This document shows positions 49,401-61,598 of a stretch of DNA of 64,000 nt, in pieces. The position numbers and the translations under genes are program-made. The stretch is from the NCBI GenBank assembly GCA_019925105.1, contig JAHGAU010000006.1:310001-374000 (forward strand), written 5' to 3'. The notes under the pieces are model-generated. The model had not been told where the DNA came from. It searched no databases and saw nothing but the letters and a program-made list of their open reading frames with translations. Origin of the DNA: Niebla homalea. Its lineage: Eukaryota > Ascomycota > Lecanoromycetes > Lecanorales > Ramalinaceae. Every line of letters begins with the position of its first letter. Positions within the stretch are counted from its first letter, which is position 1.

Positions 49401-49930
49401 ATTAAGTATTATATTATCGTATATAACGGGAAAATCATTAATCCGTATATCGTTTTTATAGTATCCTTAGATGCGTTATTTACTAATAATTTTAAGATAC
49501 GATATAACTTATAAGGCTATATCTTTAAGCTCTTTAAAAACTTAATTAACTAGAAAGTAATAAAGTAAAAGACGGTAATAATAAGCTTTATTAAAGCTAA
49601 GTTTTTTGATTTTACTTTAATAATGAAAAAGCTAATATAATAAAATTATTTCTTTAAGTTAATTATATTAAACCTATCTTACTTATTAAAGATCGAGTAT
49701 AATAATACTTAAATAATCCGTATAATTTAAGGGATAAACTCTTAATTTATTATAAAACTCTATTATATAAATATATATTATTATTGATTACGATAAGAAT
49801 ACCAGAAGAAAACAATTAATATTAAGTATATATCTATAGTAAAGATATTAACGGACGGCCTTATAAAGGCCTTACTTTTATAAAAATATAAAGAATTCAT
49901 AAAACTCTTAAGACTTAAAGATAATAAGCC
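46500..49930 (+). pseudogene. Copia pol: protease, integrase, reverse transcriptase, RNase H (RIP-dead)
   Basis: Protease/pre-integrase: WILDYS at about 46,520 (WILDSG expected), then NVIYILNFIVNVIS (46,706-46,750). Integrase: EFKFNNLINELNITFELL followed by TVI*NGHLERKG (47,335-47,440), matching the copia tPqQNGvaER box. RT: TWVFKYKFND, KYKARLYIRGN (48,540-48,620) and INSKINKPIYIKLLKGYKN, with the active site reading FFINNIVIIY (Asn codons 48957-48962, expected V-D-D). RNase H end: KYISIVKILTDGLIKALLL (49,820-49,880). Two open pieces (46524-46814, 47997-48482) are remnants of this frame. Confidence 0.9.
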
Positions 49931-50372
49931 TTAAAACCCCGTATTATAATATAACTCAATAAAACCCCGGAAACGTTATTTTTAAGAGGTTTAATTTTCA
50001 AAAAATTATAACTATAAACCGGGTATATAATATTTTTTTCCGGGTTTATTTATTTTTATAATTTTAATAAATTTAACTTTTTCTTAACGTATATTTAATA
50101 ATAATTACTTAATAAGATTATTTAAGTTAATACCCAGAACTTAATTAAATATATATAAAGCTCCGGAGCAACTTTAAATATAAAGGTCTTATTATTATTA
50201 TTACTCTTAAGGTTATTAATTTCTTCTTAATTTTTTAATTTTTTAACTTTGAATTTAAAATATACCTTTTACTTATAATAACTACGGTATATTAATAATT
50301 AAAAGGTAATTATAGCAATAATATCCAGGATCTATATTATTACTATAATAATATTACGATCCTAAGGGGGTA

Positions 50373-50593
50373 TATTAACCTGGGTATAAGCATAGTAATA
50401 ATATTATATAAAGTATTATTAAGCCATTATATAAGCGGTGCTAAAATATTACCATAATGCGTATAGATATCATTACCTGGCCGTACATCGTATACCACCC
50501 GGGTATTTCATATAGATAGCACTATACTTCCTAGATAGATCATATGCAATCAATATACATATCATCCCCTCTCATGCGTCCATGCGTCTGACA
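50373..50593 (+). repeat. Copia 3' LTR
   Basis: 221 bp, TATTAACCTGGGTATAAGC ... CATGCGTCTGACA, preceded by AAGGGGG as polypurine tract (50365-50371). Confidence 0.93.
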
Positions 50594-50598
50594 ATAGG

Positions 50599-51190
50599 AA
50601 ACGTAAATAATAATTTAAAATCAGAAACAGCTTTTATTTTATATTAATAGTAAGTTATTAATCGGCTTAAATAAAAGATAATATAATTTATAAGCTTATT
50701 ATTTATTAAAATAAATAAGAAAATAATATAATATTTAAAGTTATCCTTAATTACGTAAGATAACGTTAAACGGTATAAAGAATACTTAATATATAAAGAA
50801 AAAGCGATATTATTTAAGTTAATAATACTTAAGGTATTAAAAATAAATAATTATATATAATAAAATAATAACTTATAGCCTAAAAAAACCGGTAATAAGG
50901 AAAAGGAAACTATATATTAAAATAATATAAAGAAGAAAATAAAATAAATAAAAAATAAAAATAATAAAAATAATTTATTTACTATAAAAAGCGTAATCCT
51001 TAAAATTAAATAAAGTAATAACTTAATTATTTATTAAGGATTATTAAAGTATAAATACGGTATTTATTAAGTTTATTTTAAATACGTATATAAAGTAATA
51101 AATAAGTTGATTCCGAAACTATCAAATAAAGAAATAAATATTAAAACGGAATTACCGCGAATTATATTTTTAATGGATAAAAAAATAATA
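50599..51190 (+). pseudogene. E2 internal frame ghost continuing after the copia insertion
   Basis: From about 50,607 one frame runs nearly 200 codons with TAA/TAG as the only breaks: NNNLKSETAFILY, NVKRYKEYLIYKEKAILFKL, LKYKYGIYQ(stop)VYFKYVYK, KLIPKLSNKEINIKTELPR. The same frame is visible in E1 (minus strand, about 24.5-25.1 kb). Family unknown. Confidence 0.5.
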
Positions 51191-51660
51191 AGAAGAAAAA
51201 TTAATACTTTAAAATTATATAAAAAGTTATAAATATAAATAAAGGAAGAAGGTATTATATTAAGGGAAATTATCTTAAATAATTAAGTATAACTTAAGAT
51301 ACTTTAAATATTATAAATATATAAAGATATAAGCGTAAAAGAATTATATAAGATATTAATAACGGATTTATTTTTATATAAAGTAATATTAAGACTAAAA
51401 ATTAAGCCGTATAAACTTATTATTAAAAAGCTATTTAATAATAAAAAATAATAACTTAAAATAATTATATAATAAAGAATTAAGTTAAAAATATATAAGA
51501 AATATATATAAATAAATAAATAAATAAACTATAGAACGTATTATTAATATTAATAAATAAAGAAAAAAAAATTAAACCGTAATTAATGTTTAATTATTAC
51601 TTTATATATAAAGTATTATTTATATTTTATATAAAGTTGGTAAAGAGAGTATATAGTTTA

Positions 51661-51853
51661 TGTTATATGCAAAGGCCACAGCCAAGCAATTTACGGGTAC
51701 TAACGCTTAATAAGGTATAGCGGACTTGGTGCTTGGCATGCGCACTTATATTTACTCCTACATAATACTTACATAGATAATTAGTTATATACTTACCACC
51801 TACTTTTATAGTGTATTTACTTATTATTACCTGGTGCATAATAAATAATAGCA
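51661..51853 (-). mobile_element. G: LTR-like terminal repeat (probable LTR of an element that truncated E2)
   Basis: 193 bp of near-normal composition with TG...CA termini (TGTTATATGC...AATAGCA). It begins exactly where E2 stops matching E1. No second copy is visible, so LTR status is inferred. The orientation follows the minus-strand ghost to its right. A 63-codon minus open frame inside it has no recognisable domain. Confidence 0.5.
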
Positions 51854-52109
51854 ATAGTATAAGTTCTTTTACTTAATAATTAATATAGAGCTTATAATTA
51901 TTAACCCCTACCTTCCAGTTCTTTTATTAAAGTATTAAGTATAATATTACTTACTTAACGTTAATCCCTTTATTGGCTATTTAATAAATTATTAATTCCA
52001 TTTATATTACTTAATTATTATAATATTAAGAATATGTAAGAAAGAAGGATCTCCTTTAGCTTTAACTTTAACTTAAGCTCCAGTATTTTTATTATTACCG
52101 TAATAAGAC

Positions 52110-52450
52110 CTCTCCTTTTTTATTAAAGTAATTCAAACTTTAATAATAAATTAACAGTCTCTTATTAACGACGTTACGTCCTTAATAAACCGTATAAATA
52201 CTTTTAAGACCCGCCAGGAATTATTAATATAATAATGATAACGTAACCTTTACTCTATCGAGCTACTTAGTCTAAAGGGGATATCGTATACCCCAGAAAC
52301 ATATAGCCCTTAATAAGTTTCTTAGACTTTATACCCTTAAACCTTTAAGATAAACCATTAATGTATTAAGGAAGTCGGCCATTTTAACGGCTCCGGTAAC
52401 GTCTATAAATTTATTAATAAATTCCTTATTATTAACGTTATTAAGTTATT
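52110..52450 (-). pseudogene. G internal frame ghost, unknown protein
   Basis: A minus-strand register of about 110 codons with few stops, all TAA/TAG: contains EFINKFIDVTGAVKMADFLN, TLMVYLKGL, LLRAICFWGIRYPL and VKVTLSLLY. Possibly a gag-like protein, because it sits near an LTR-like repeat; not identified. Confidence 0.45.
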
Positions 52451-52717
52451 ATCTTTAGTCCTTAAGAATATTATTATTTATTTTCTTAAAAATAATAAGA
52501 ATTTCTTAAAAAAGGCTTATAATTAATAAACGTCTGAATTCCACTTTGATACTTATAAAATTCTTTAAAACGCTACCTCCTTAACTCCTTTTAATTCTAA
52601 ACTTAAAAAACGCTTTAATACCCCGGAGAATTAGCTTTTAAAGCAATTAATACGTATAAAGTATACCCGTAAAGACGTAATTAATCAGATAAGTATTACC
52701 GCCTTTATTAAGCAAGT

Positions 52718-52933
52718 TGTTAGAGTGCAAGCCCCTCTGGGGTGGTTGGAAGGCAAAGGGTGTATTGCGTATAACTAAAGACATTAAAGTACAGAAGGTG
52801 AAGGAGTGAAGGGGCCGAAGGCCCTAATATACCCAGTCGGTTATACTCCTTATACCGGGCTAACCCCGGGCTTGGGCCGAGGTAGGTCCGGTAGGGCCTA
52901 TACCTTAGCTATTAACACCCTTAAACCCTAATA
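52718..52933 (-). repeat. Gypsy copy 2, LTR (left in window)
   Basis: 216 bp, TGTTAGAGTGCAAGCCCC ... ACCCTAATA. Confidence 0.93.
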
Positions 52934-53017
52934 TTACCCCCTTCCTTAGGAAAAGCTCGCCTTTAAGCCTATAAGTACGTTAAAAAGGAAAAAATTTAAA
53001 ATTTAAAATTACCTTTT

Positions 53018-53215
53018 TTATCCGTTATTAATTAACCGGGTAATTAATATAAAAACTATAAATTACTTAACTTACCCGTTATTAATTAACCGGGTAAGTA
53101 ACGTGAAAGTCGTAGATTACTTAATTTACCCGTTATTAATTAACTAGGTAAATAATATAAGAACGGTAAAGGTAATATCGTAGCGGTAGCCGGGTAGCTA
53201 ATATAAATATATAGG
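53018..53215. repeat. Tandem palindromic repeats in gypsy copy 2
   Basis: Inverted counterpart of 42255-42480, with units around CCCGTTATTAATTAACCGGG. Confidence 0.8.
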
Positions 53216-53579
53216 GGTAGGATCGTGGCGGTAGCCCTTATAATAAGCCTTAAAACGTGATTTCATCCGGGGGGTTCCGGGGCAGGTATCGTTTTTTATG
53301 ATTTACCCCCCTTTTAAAATATTTTTTCAATTTTTTTACTTTATATATTAAATTTATACTAATAAAGGGGCGTATAGTCTATATAGGTAAATAATATTAA
53401 TAATAATTATTTTAATAGCTTTAAGGAACTATAAGGCTATTTTAAAGGGCTTTTAAACTTAATAAAAATATAATATACGGTTGAAGATATTAAGTTTTAT
53501 ACCCGGAGAGGTTATTATTTACCCTAAATACTCGGGGTAACCCTTAAAAATTACTTAAAGTATTATTATATCGTTTAAA

Positions 53580-56500
53580 TCTCCGGGCCGTAATCCGGGT
53601 TTATCCGGGTACTTTTTATAAAAAACTTTAATTAATTTTTAAATATAAAGGAATTCTTTAACGTTAACGTAATATTAAATATTATCCGGGGGTAAATTTA
53701 CTTATTTAATTTTATATTATAGCCTTTATTTTTAGCCGGTATATAAAGAATTAATAATTTCTTTAAGTTCTTATTCTTTAATACCCTTTTTATTTACGAT
53801 AATAGATTTAAAAAATAAATTAATTTATCTTAATAAAAATAGTTTCTTTTTAATTAAAATATAAGTTAAATCGCTTATATAAAAGGTAAAATAAACCCGG
53901 AAAGTATTTAAGATATTTAATTTATAAGAAGAATAATATTATTTAAGGATAATATAAGGATTTAAGCGTTTATAATTCAACTTTTTATTAAGTTAATTAA
54001 TTATTAAATACTTAATATTTATATAAATTTTATTATTTATTTTAAACTTTATATCTTAATACCGGTAATTAACTTATTTAAATATATTATTATAAGTTTT
54101 ATTTAAATTAAAACGTATAATATTAAGGATTTTTTATATAATTTTAATAATATCGGTGGCTTCCTTAATTTAGAATTATTTACGGGCGATAATATATTTA
54201 ATATTATTAAAATTAAATAATATCCTTAAAGAAAAACCCTTATTAAGGTAAAAAAATATTATTTTAATCGATCGATTTAAGTTATTATTATCCGTAAATT
54301 CTATTATAAATAATTATTATACTTAATCGTTTTATAAATAATTTACGTAAATCCGGAGTCCTTATTTTATTTCTTAATTTATTCTTTTAATTTAACCGTT
54401 ATTTTTAACGTAATAAAAAATCGAAATCCGGGGGTTAATTTTAAATTAATACAATAAAGAGTATTATATTTTATTGATAAATTAAAGATTATAATTTAAA
54501 ATAATATTATTTAAAAAGTTATAATACTTAAATATTTCTTTAATAAAAAGTTAAATTATTTCTTTAATAAAAATCTTTTTTTCTTTAACGTAATATAAAA
54601 TATAATATTAATCCTTAAATAATATATAGATTACGGTAAAAATAGTATTTATACCTTTATACTTAAATAATCCGGTAATAAAGTTAATTAAGAAATTAAT
54701 TTATCTTTATTCCGGGATTTTTAATTAATAAAGTAATCTTACGGGTTTTTATCGCGGGATTTTAAATTAAAAATAAATATTATAATTTAAGATATAACGG
54801 TTAATATTATCCCATAAAGTAAGTTAAAAAAAAGTACCGGGAAATAAATTTAATTATACGATTTTAATTAAGGTAATTATTAATTAATTTATTATAAGTA
54901 TACTTTAAGACCTTTGGAAAGGTGGAGAGTATGGAAGATACCAAACTTGCGGATAGGTGTATGAAGGAAGAAAAACATTAAAACGGCTGATTAAGGGTGG
55001 AATCGATTCGTATACACTTTGAAAAGGAAAAGTATAACGGATTACCATAGTATAGAACCTATACCTCACCAACTTGTATAGGGGCTGCGGCCTATCTTTA
55101 ATTGCACTTTATTGCTACCTGCTATTCCATCACTTTTGCTCTTTCCTTCCTTCCCATCTTTTCTACCTTTATAATAAGCGGCGTTAATATTTATAATTTA
55201 TTTTTATTAATAAGGATATCGGACTGAATATTAATATAGATTAAAAATACGTTTTTAAAATTGAATAATTTATCCTCCGTAATTACTTTCTTAAACTCCG
55301 TTAAACCTTTATTGATATAGTTGGCTTTATGAATTTATGTATAAAACCTAAGTTCTTTAAGGATTAAATAAGTTAATATTAATACTTTTTCCCTTTTATT
55401 TAAGGTTAAAACCTCGAGGCGTTTAAGGGGTAGGACGGTTTAAAACTGGTCTTTAACCTTATTATCGTTATTATTTTAAGGTTAATAACCAGGTATTTAA
55501 ATAAGGGCGTTAACCTTATTATTTTATTTACCCGGGCGGTAAATAACCTTAAAATTAAATTCGGAAAGGATATTAAGGTACTTTACTTAACGTTTTATAA
55601 GTTTTTAACTTTTAATAAAATACTTTAAAACTTAATTATTATTAAAAATACGGAAAAGCTTTTTAATTATATTTAATTTTACCGTTAATTTTTTAAATAC
55701 TTAATAATAATAAAAAGTTCCTTATTGTAAATATTACAATTATATTTAATTAGTACTATATTCTTAAAATAATAAATTATTAAATATAATTCTTTAATTC
55801 TATTATATTAAGAAAAAATACCGCCGGAAATATAATTTAAAAAGTTAATTTTAAAGATCGTTTCTTTATTAGGATTATAATAGGTTAATACGGGGGCTAT
55901 AATAAAAGCTTCTTTAAATATCGTATAAGCCTTTTAATACTCCGGGGACTATATAAATAAGGTTTCTTTTTTAATAAATTTTAAAAAAGGTTTTATTATT
56001 TTAAAGAATTAAGGGATAAATCTTTAATAGAGATTATAAAACCCGATAAATCCTTAAAGGGCTTTTAAGTTAATAAAAACCGGTTAATCCTTAATTTTAT
56101 TTACTTTATTAAGGTTTACTTTTAATCCGTTAATAATAAAGATAAAGCTTAAAAATTTAATTTATTAAATTCTAAATTTATATTTCCGGATATCTATTTA
56201 TAAATTGGCGTTACGTAAATACTTTAATATTAAGCGTATATATTAAATATATTCTTTTTTAATAATACTATAAATAATAATATTATTTAAGTAAGCTTAA
56301 ATAAAAATATTTAAATAATTAAATAAAATTTTATTTATATATTATTAATATAAGGCGGGGTTATTAATTAAGTTAAAAAATATAACTTTATATTTAAAGC
56401 CGTTTAACAAAATAATAAATATCGTAAAGTCTTTATTCTTTAAGTATATACGGAGTTTATTAAAGGCCGCAATAATATTTAAGCGGGTAATTTACTTATA

Positions 56501-57000
56501 ATTAATAACTTAAGATAATATCTTTTTAATTAAAAGAGTAAGGTATTAATTCCTTTTAATAATAACGTTAATATTAGGGTAATCTATATATAATTATAAG
56601 TTACCGTTAAACTTAAAGGTAAAAAAGATAAAGGAATTATAAAGAGCTTTATTAAACTTAATAATTCCTTTTTTTTAATTTTTAATAATATATTCTTTTA
56701 ACTTTTAAAGCTTATAACTTAAAAACGGATAAATATAACTCCGGGAAGGAATCCCTTTTAAGGTTAAATTAATCTTATAATTATAGTCCCGATATAAGGG
56801 TAACTTATTTACCATTATATAATTAAAAATATCCTTAAAATTATAATATTCCGCTAAAAATTTAACCGTAATTTTATTTATAAAGGTTATTTTTTCCGTA
56901 AAGTTATCCTCATAAATTATTATAATAAGAATATTAATTAAAATATTATTAAGGAAATCTAAATAATTAATTAAGTCCGTTATTAAAGTATAAAAAATCT
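53580..57000 (-). pseudogene. Gypsy copy 2 pol (RIP-dead)
   Basis: Reverse-strand counterpart of copy 1. The chromodomain end (KYPDKPG...RPG) is at about 53,584-53,626, and the RT active site reads Y-L-N-N (Asn codons at 56282-56287 on the minus strand). It is interrupted by the solo E repeat at 54,915-55,164. Confidence 0.85.
54915..55164 (+). mobile_element. Solo E terminal repeat inside gypsy copy 2, TSD ACCTT
   Basis: Exactly 250 bp, TGGAAAGGTGGAGAGTATGG ... TCCCATCTTTTCT, flanked by ACCTT (54910-54914, 55165-55169). Gypsy copy 1 near 40,550 gives the empty site. It is the least mutated E repeat and best shows the E terminus sequence. Confidence 0.92.
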
Positions 57001-60000
57001 AGGTTTTTTCTTTTTTAAATCCTTATAATAATATAAAAGGCCGCCGTATTAATAATTTTAATTAAAAAAAGCCTTTTTTTTAATAAATTCCGGGAAAAAA
57101 AGATTATTAAGTGGTTTCTTTTTTTTTCCCGGGGTTTAATAGTTTTATTTTTCTATTTTCTAAAAATATATTTAAGGCTTAATAAGTTAAAATTATTATC
57201 TAAAAGAACTCCGGAATAAACTTTACGTTTTAATCATTAATCCCGTTATAATTATATTAATTTAATATAAAGAAAATCTTATTAATTATAGGATAAATAA
57301 ATACGTAATATTATTTTATTTAATGTTTTTTAAGGATTATATTATATATCTTAAGCCGGATAATAAATATAAAGAATTGACTTTTTAAGTAACCTTTTAT
57401 AGTTATCCGGGGATAAATTATATAAATAATAGGCTATAAGTATTTACTTTTATAATCTTAAATAAATTTAAGTTAAAAAAGGATTAAAAAAGAAATTTAA
57501 AATATTATATAAACTTATAAGATAATTTATTTATTAATAAAATAATAATTAATAATATTTAAATTAATTAAAAAAGATAAAAAAAAATTTTAATTTCCGT
57601 AACTTATAAACCCGTTAATAATCTAAAATTTATTATTTTAAACGTTAAAAAGGTTTTTAATATTATTAATATATTTAATCGTTAAAATTTAAAAATAATA
57701 TACGTTTTTATCCTTTATAATAACTTTTATAAAGCTTAATCTTTTATTAACGGCCCGTCCGAATTATTAAATAAGGTATCTTTAAGGGTATAAAAGATCC
57801 GGCCGTTTTAATTATAAGTAAGTTCTTTATTTAAGTTAAGGACAATATAATAAACTTAAACGGAACGCTTTTAAATATTATTTTAATTACGCTAATAATT
57901 AAGGTAATCAGCTTAAAAATAATTCCTTTAATAAGTAAAATATTTAACGTCCGGAGGGGGAATTAACTTTATAACGGCGGAAATAATTTATCGGAACCTA
58001 GACCCTTTAAAACCTCTTATTTTACCGGGGGGGTTTAAAGGAAGTAATACGGGTTCTTATAGTTTCCTTAATTTCCTTAATAAAAGCCTTATTAAACTCG
58101 AAGGTTTTTTATTAACGGTAATATTTTAAACGTTAAAAATAGTTTATCCTTTCTAAGCATACCCGGGTCTTTTTTAAGCTATTTAAGTTATAGTTTCCTT
58201 AAAGAAGATTTTTATAAAGTTAAATAAAAAATTAAATAATTAATTTATAGATTATAATTTTTAAGTTTTTCTTGAAATTTATATACTTAAAAACCTTAAT
58301 TAAACGGATAAAATTAAAATAAAACGTTATAAATTTATCCTTATTAAATAATTTTAAAATTTAAAAACTATTAAATTAATCTTTTTTTTAATTAATATTT
58401 TTAAAGATTTAATTTAAGAAAATTTAAAATTCCTTAAAGGTTTAAAAACTTAATATAATATCTTTATTATACTTTATCTTTAATTATTTAAGGACTTTTA
58501 AACTTAATAATATTAAAATAAAATCGATTTAAGTTTATATAATCGGATATTAATCTTTATTAATATAAAATTTAATAATAATATAACGTTTAAAGAAACG
58601 ATATTAATTACGGTTTTCCTTTATAAAAAGTTCCGGGTCCTTAATTTTAATTAATTTAAGTTTCTTATAAAGGGTTAAAGAAGCCGTAAATTAATAAAAT
58701 AAAAAAGTTAAAATATTCCGATAAATATTTTTAAGCTTAATAATAAGGTTAACGTTTTAACCTTTTAATTTATAGTTATAATTTTTTAATATTTAAATAC
58801 AGTTTAAATCCTTTAAGGGTAAGGAACTTAAGTAATTTTATTATTATAAATAAATATATCGGTTAATTTTTAATTATAAATCCTTTTTAATATCGTTTAA
58901 TTTTATTTAAAAAACTTATATTTTATTATTTATATCTTTATAATATTATATATTAACGTTTTATTTTTAACGTAAAAAATTTAATTACTTTAAGAATTCC
59001 TTAAATTTTTTAAATAATATAGATTAAAAAGTAAAATAAACGTAAATCTTTGTAAAATATAGAATACGGTCGATTAATTCCTTTAAAATAGTACTTTTTA
59101 ATTTATAATAATATTAACGGGTAAAATTATCCTTATATCCCCCGTAATAATTATTTAAAATTAAATTCCCGGTAATTAAGTAATCTATTAAGTCTTTATC
59201 TTTCTTATTTAACCGGAAAAAGGTTTTATCCTTAATAAATAATATTAATTAATTAAAATCCCCTTAAGAATTACTTTATAAGTTATATTTAAAACCCGTA
59301 AGGGCCTTTAATTAAAAGGTTTATCATCTATAATTACGGTAAGTAAAATACAGGTAAAAAATAAATTAAAGTAAAAAAAAGGATAGAAATAAATATAGAA
59401 AAAGGAAAGAAAGAAGGGAAAAAACGGGTTTTTCAACTTTTTCGTTTAACGGTTTCTATATTATTAAGGTAATATTATAAAATAGAATAATAAAATTAAT
59501 ATTATAATAAGGTTAAAATTACTCTTTATATATTATAAAATACTCCTTTAAAAGGTTTTCTTACCGGGTATTAAGTACTTTATATTAAAATAAAAGTATA
59601 AAATTAAATATTTTAATTAAAGATTTTAAGGAATAAAAAAAATAAATAATAAATAAGGATTTTATAAGCTTTTATAAATTTATTTTTAATTAAATTTATA
59701 ATAATTCTTTTAAGGTTTATTTTATTTGTAACCTTTAAATCGTTTTATTAAAACTTAATCCTTAAATCGATTCTTTATATAACTTAATAAAATTAATATC
59801 TACTTATTTAAAGTTATCGTAATTTCCCGTTTTTATTATTAACGTTTTTTTATAACCCGTCCGGATATTAATCGCCATATATTTAACCGTAATTACCGCC
59901 CGTTTAATACCGTTTTTAACTGTCGGCTTACCGTCCGTTACTGGTAAGTATTATTAATAAAAGCCTTTATTTTACCTTACTACTCTTTACGAGGGCGTAA

Positions 60001-60020
60001 ATAAGTTAACTTTAATATAA

Positions 60021-60236
60021 TATTAAAGTATAAGCCCCTTTAAAGTAATTAAAAGGTAAAAGGTATATTAGGTATAATTAAAGACATTAAAGTATAGAAG
60101 GTAAAGGAGTGAAGAAGCCGAAGGCCCTAATATACCCAATCGGTAACACTCCTTGTACCGGGTTAACCCCGGGTTTGGGCCGAGGTAGGCCCGGTAGGGC
60201 CTGCACCTCAGCTACCAATACCCTTGAACCCTGACA
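60021..60236 (-). repeat. Gypsy copy 2, LTR (right in window)
   Basis: 216 bp, TATTAAAGTATAAGCCCC ... TTGAACCCTGACA. Confidence 0.93.
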
Positions 60237-60351
60237 ATACCAAGATCCCGCTAAGATTACGGAATTACTATTTATAGTATATAAGTCTTTATATATATTA
60301 AAAACCCCTTTAAAAAAATCTAAAAATTCAATATTAGAAGTGAATTATTCA

Positions 60352-60515
60352 CTTAATCCGGTTAGCGTGTTAAAATGGGATCTTAATATATCCTTATCCC
60401 ATCCCGCCGGGTTAAAGATGGGATGGGACGGGATTTAACCCTTATACCGTCCCACGCGGGATGGGATAAGTGAATCCAAATCCTGTCCCATCCCGTCCCG
60501 CTTCCCGGAGTATTA
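60352..60515. mobile_element. Short GGGATGGGA-rich palindromic MITE
   Basis: Left half TTATTCACTTAATCCGG...TCCCATCCCGCC is an imperfect inverted copy of the right half ending CCCGCTTCCCGGAGTATTAA. It has a dense set of GGGATGGGA/TCCCATCCC motifs, like the subterminal motifs of the hAT-like element at 9,087. No coding capacity. Confidence 0.55.
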
Positions 60516-60562
60516 ATAATTAAGTTAAAAGAAAACTTAATTTTAAAATTTAGAAAGAACCC

Positions 60563-60812
60563 AGAAAAGATGAGAAGGAATGAAAGTGCAAAAGGGGCAA
60601 AAACAAAGGAGTAAATGGAGTGTTATTGAAGATGGGCTAAAGCCCCTATCTAAGTATATAAGGTATAGGAAGTATCTTATTATAATTTATTATACCCTTC
60701 CTTTTTAGAGTATATATAAATCGATTTTACTCTTAATTAGCCCTTTTAATGTTTTTATTCTTTTATATATTTATCCGTAAGTTTAATATCCTTTATATTT
60801 TCCTCCTTTTTA
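60563..60812 (-). repeat. E3 terminal repeat
   Basis: 250 bp, AGAAAAGATGAGAAGGAATG ... CCTCCTTTTTA, preceded by AACCC (candidate target site). Confidence 0.88.
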
Positions 60813-61431
60813 GCTCCTTTTATAATGAAATGCTATTTATAATACCTTTATAACTTAGGTTATATTATACTTATTTATATATATCTTAATTATATATTTA
60901 ATAATTAATAATATCCTTTATATAACTTAAATAATTATAAGTATAAAAGTTAAAAAACGTTAATTTAATAATAACTTCCCTTTATTCCTTTTATAATAAA
61001 TTTATTTCTTTAATATTACGTACTATAAACAAATAATTTCTTTCTTTTAATATTATTTATATATTTATTTCTTTTCTTTCCTTATAGCTTTTTTTTAATC
61101 TTTATCCGGTAATAATAAATAAGTATATTAAGATTTAATTTTTTTAAAAGTAATCCCTTTAATTGTTTTAATATATTAATAATAATAACCTTAGTACTTT
61201 ATATTTATTTATTTTAAAGCTTAAGCTACTTTATATTTATATCTTTTTTAAGTATAATACGTTTAATCTATTTAAGGGTATAACGTATTTTATTCCGTTT
61301 ATTAAAAAATTATAAATACCGCCCTTTATAAAGGTTAAAATTTAAAATCGGTTACTTTTTATTTTATTCCTTAATTTATATACTTCTAATATTTCTTTTT
61401 ATTCTTTTAATCTCGTTATTATTAAGTATAT

Positions 61432-61598
61432 TGTTAGGATCTCAGCTGGAGCTGAGCCTCAGCCCTACCGGAGCGGAGCGGCTCTACCTTGTTCCGCTTG
61501 CTTGGCGCGCACCTTCATATATGCAACACCCACATAGTTAGCTACTCAAGAATCATACATATCACATACATTTTACCCTTTATACTAAGCACGCCACA
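61432..61598. mobile_element. Solo LTR, scarcely mutated, TSD TATAT
   Basis: 167 bp, TGTTAGGATCTCAGCTGGAG ... AAGCACGCCACA, flanked by TATAT (61427-61431, 61599-61603). E1 at about 17,865 has the uninterrupted site AAGTATATCTTAAG. GC-rich, so it arrived after its surroundings were mutated or was too short or unique for RIP. Confidence 0.92.

Larger units (their letters stand above)
45029..50593 (+). mobile_element. Ty1/copia retrotransposon, TSD ATAGG (inserted in E2)
   Basis: 5565 bp, two 221-bp LTRs, flanked by ATAGG (45024-45028, 50594-50598); E1 near 25,090 is the empty site. Pol order protease, integrase, RT, RNase H is that of Ty1/copia. RIP-mutated throughout except the LTR edges. Confidence 0.95.
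30417..51660 (+). mobile_element. E2: inverted copy of E, interrupted by later insertions and truncated at 51,660
   Basis: Its own sequence is 30417-30699, 31241-34611, 43515-45028 and 50599-51660 (about 6.2 kb). Read left to right it matches E1 read from 30,369 down to about 24,048, checked at many points, e.g. AAGGAATTC plus CTTTTCCTTAATTAA after the MITE, ACTTAAGGAGAAATAGG near 44,775, and GTATATAGTTTA at the break. E1 supplies the empty site for each insertion (about 30,090 for MITE A, 26,590 for F, 25,090 for copia). At 51,661 the match to E1 stops at the start of element G and does not resume. Confidence 0.8.
52718..60236 (-). mobile_element. Ty3/gypsy retrotransposon (chromovirus), copy 2, inverse to copy 1
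   Basis: 7519 bp between 216-bp LTRs; the same family as 35462-42781 in reverse. The extra length is mostly a 250-bp solo E repeat at 54,915. No matching target duplicate is visible (AAGT before, ATAC after), so flanks may have been rearranged or its insertion site lost. Confidence 0.93.
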
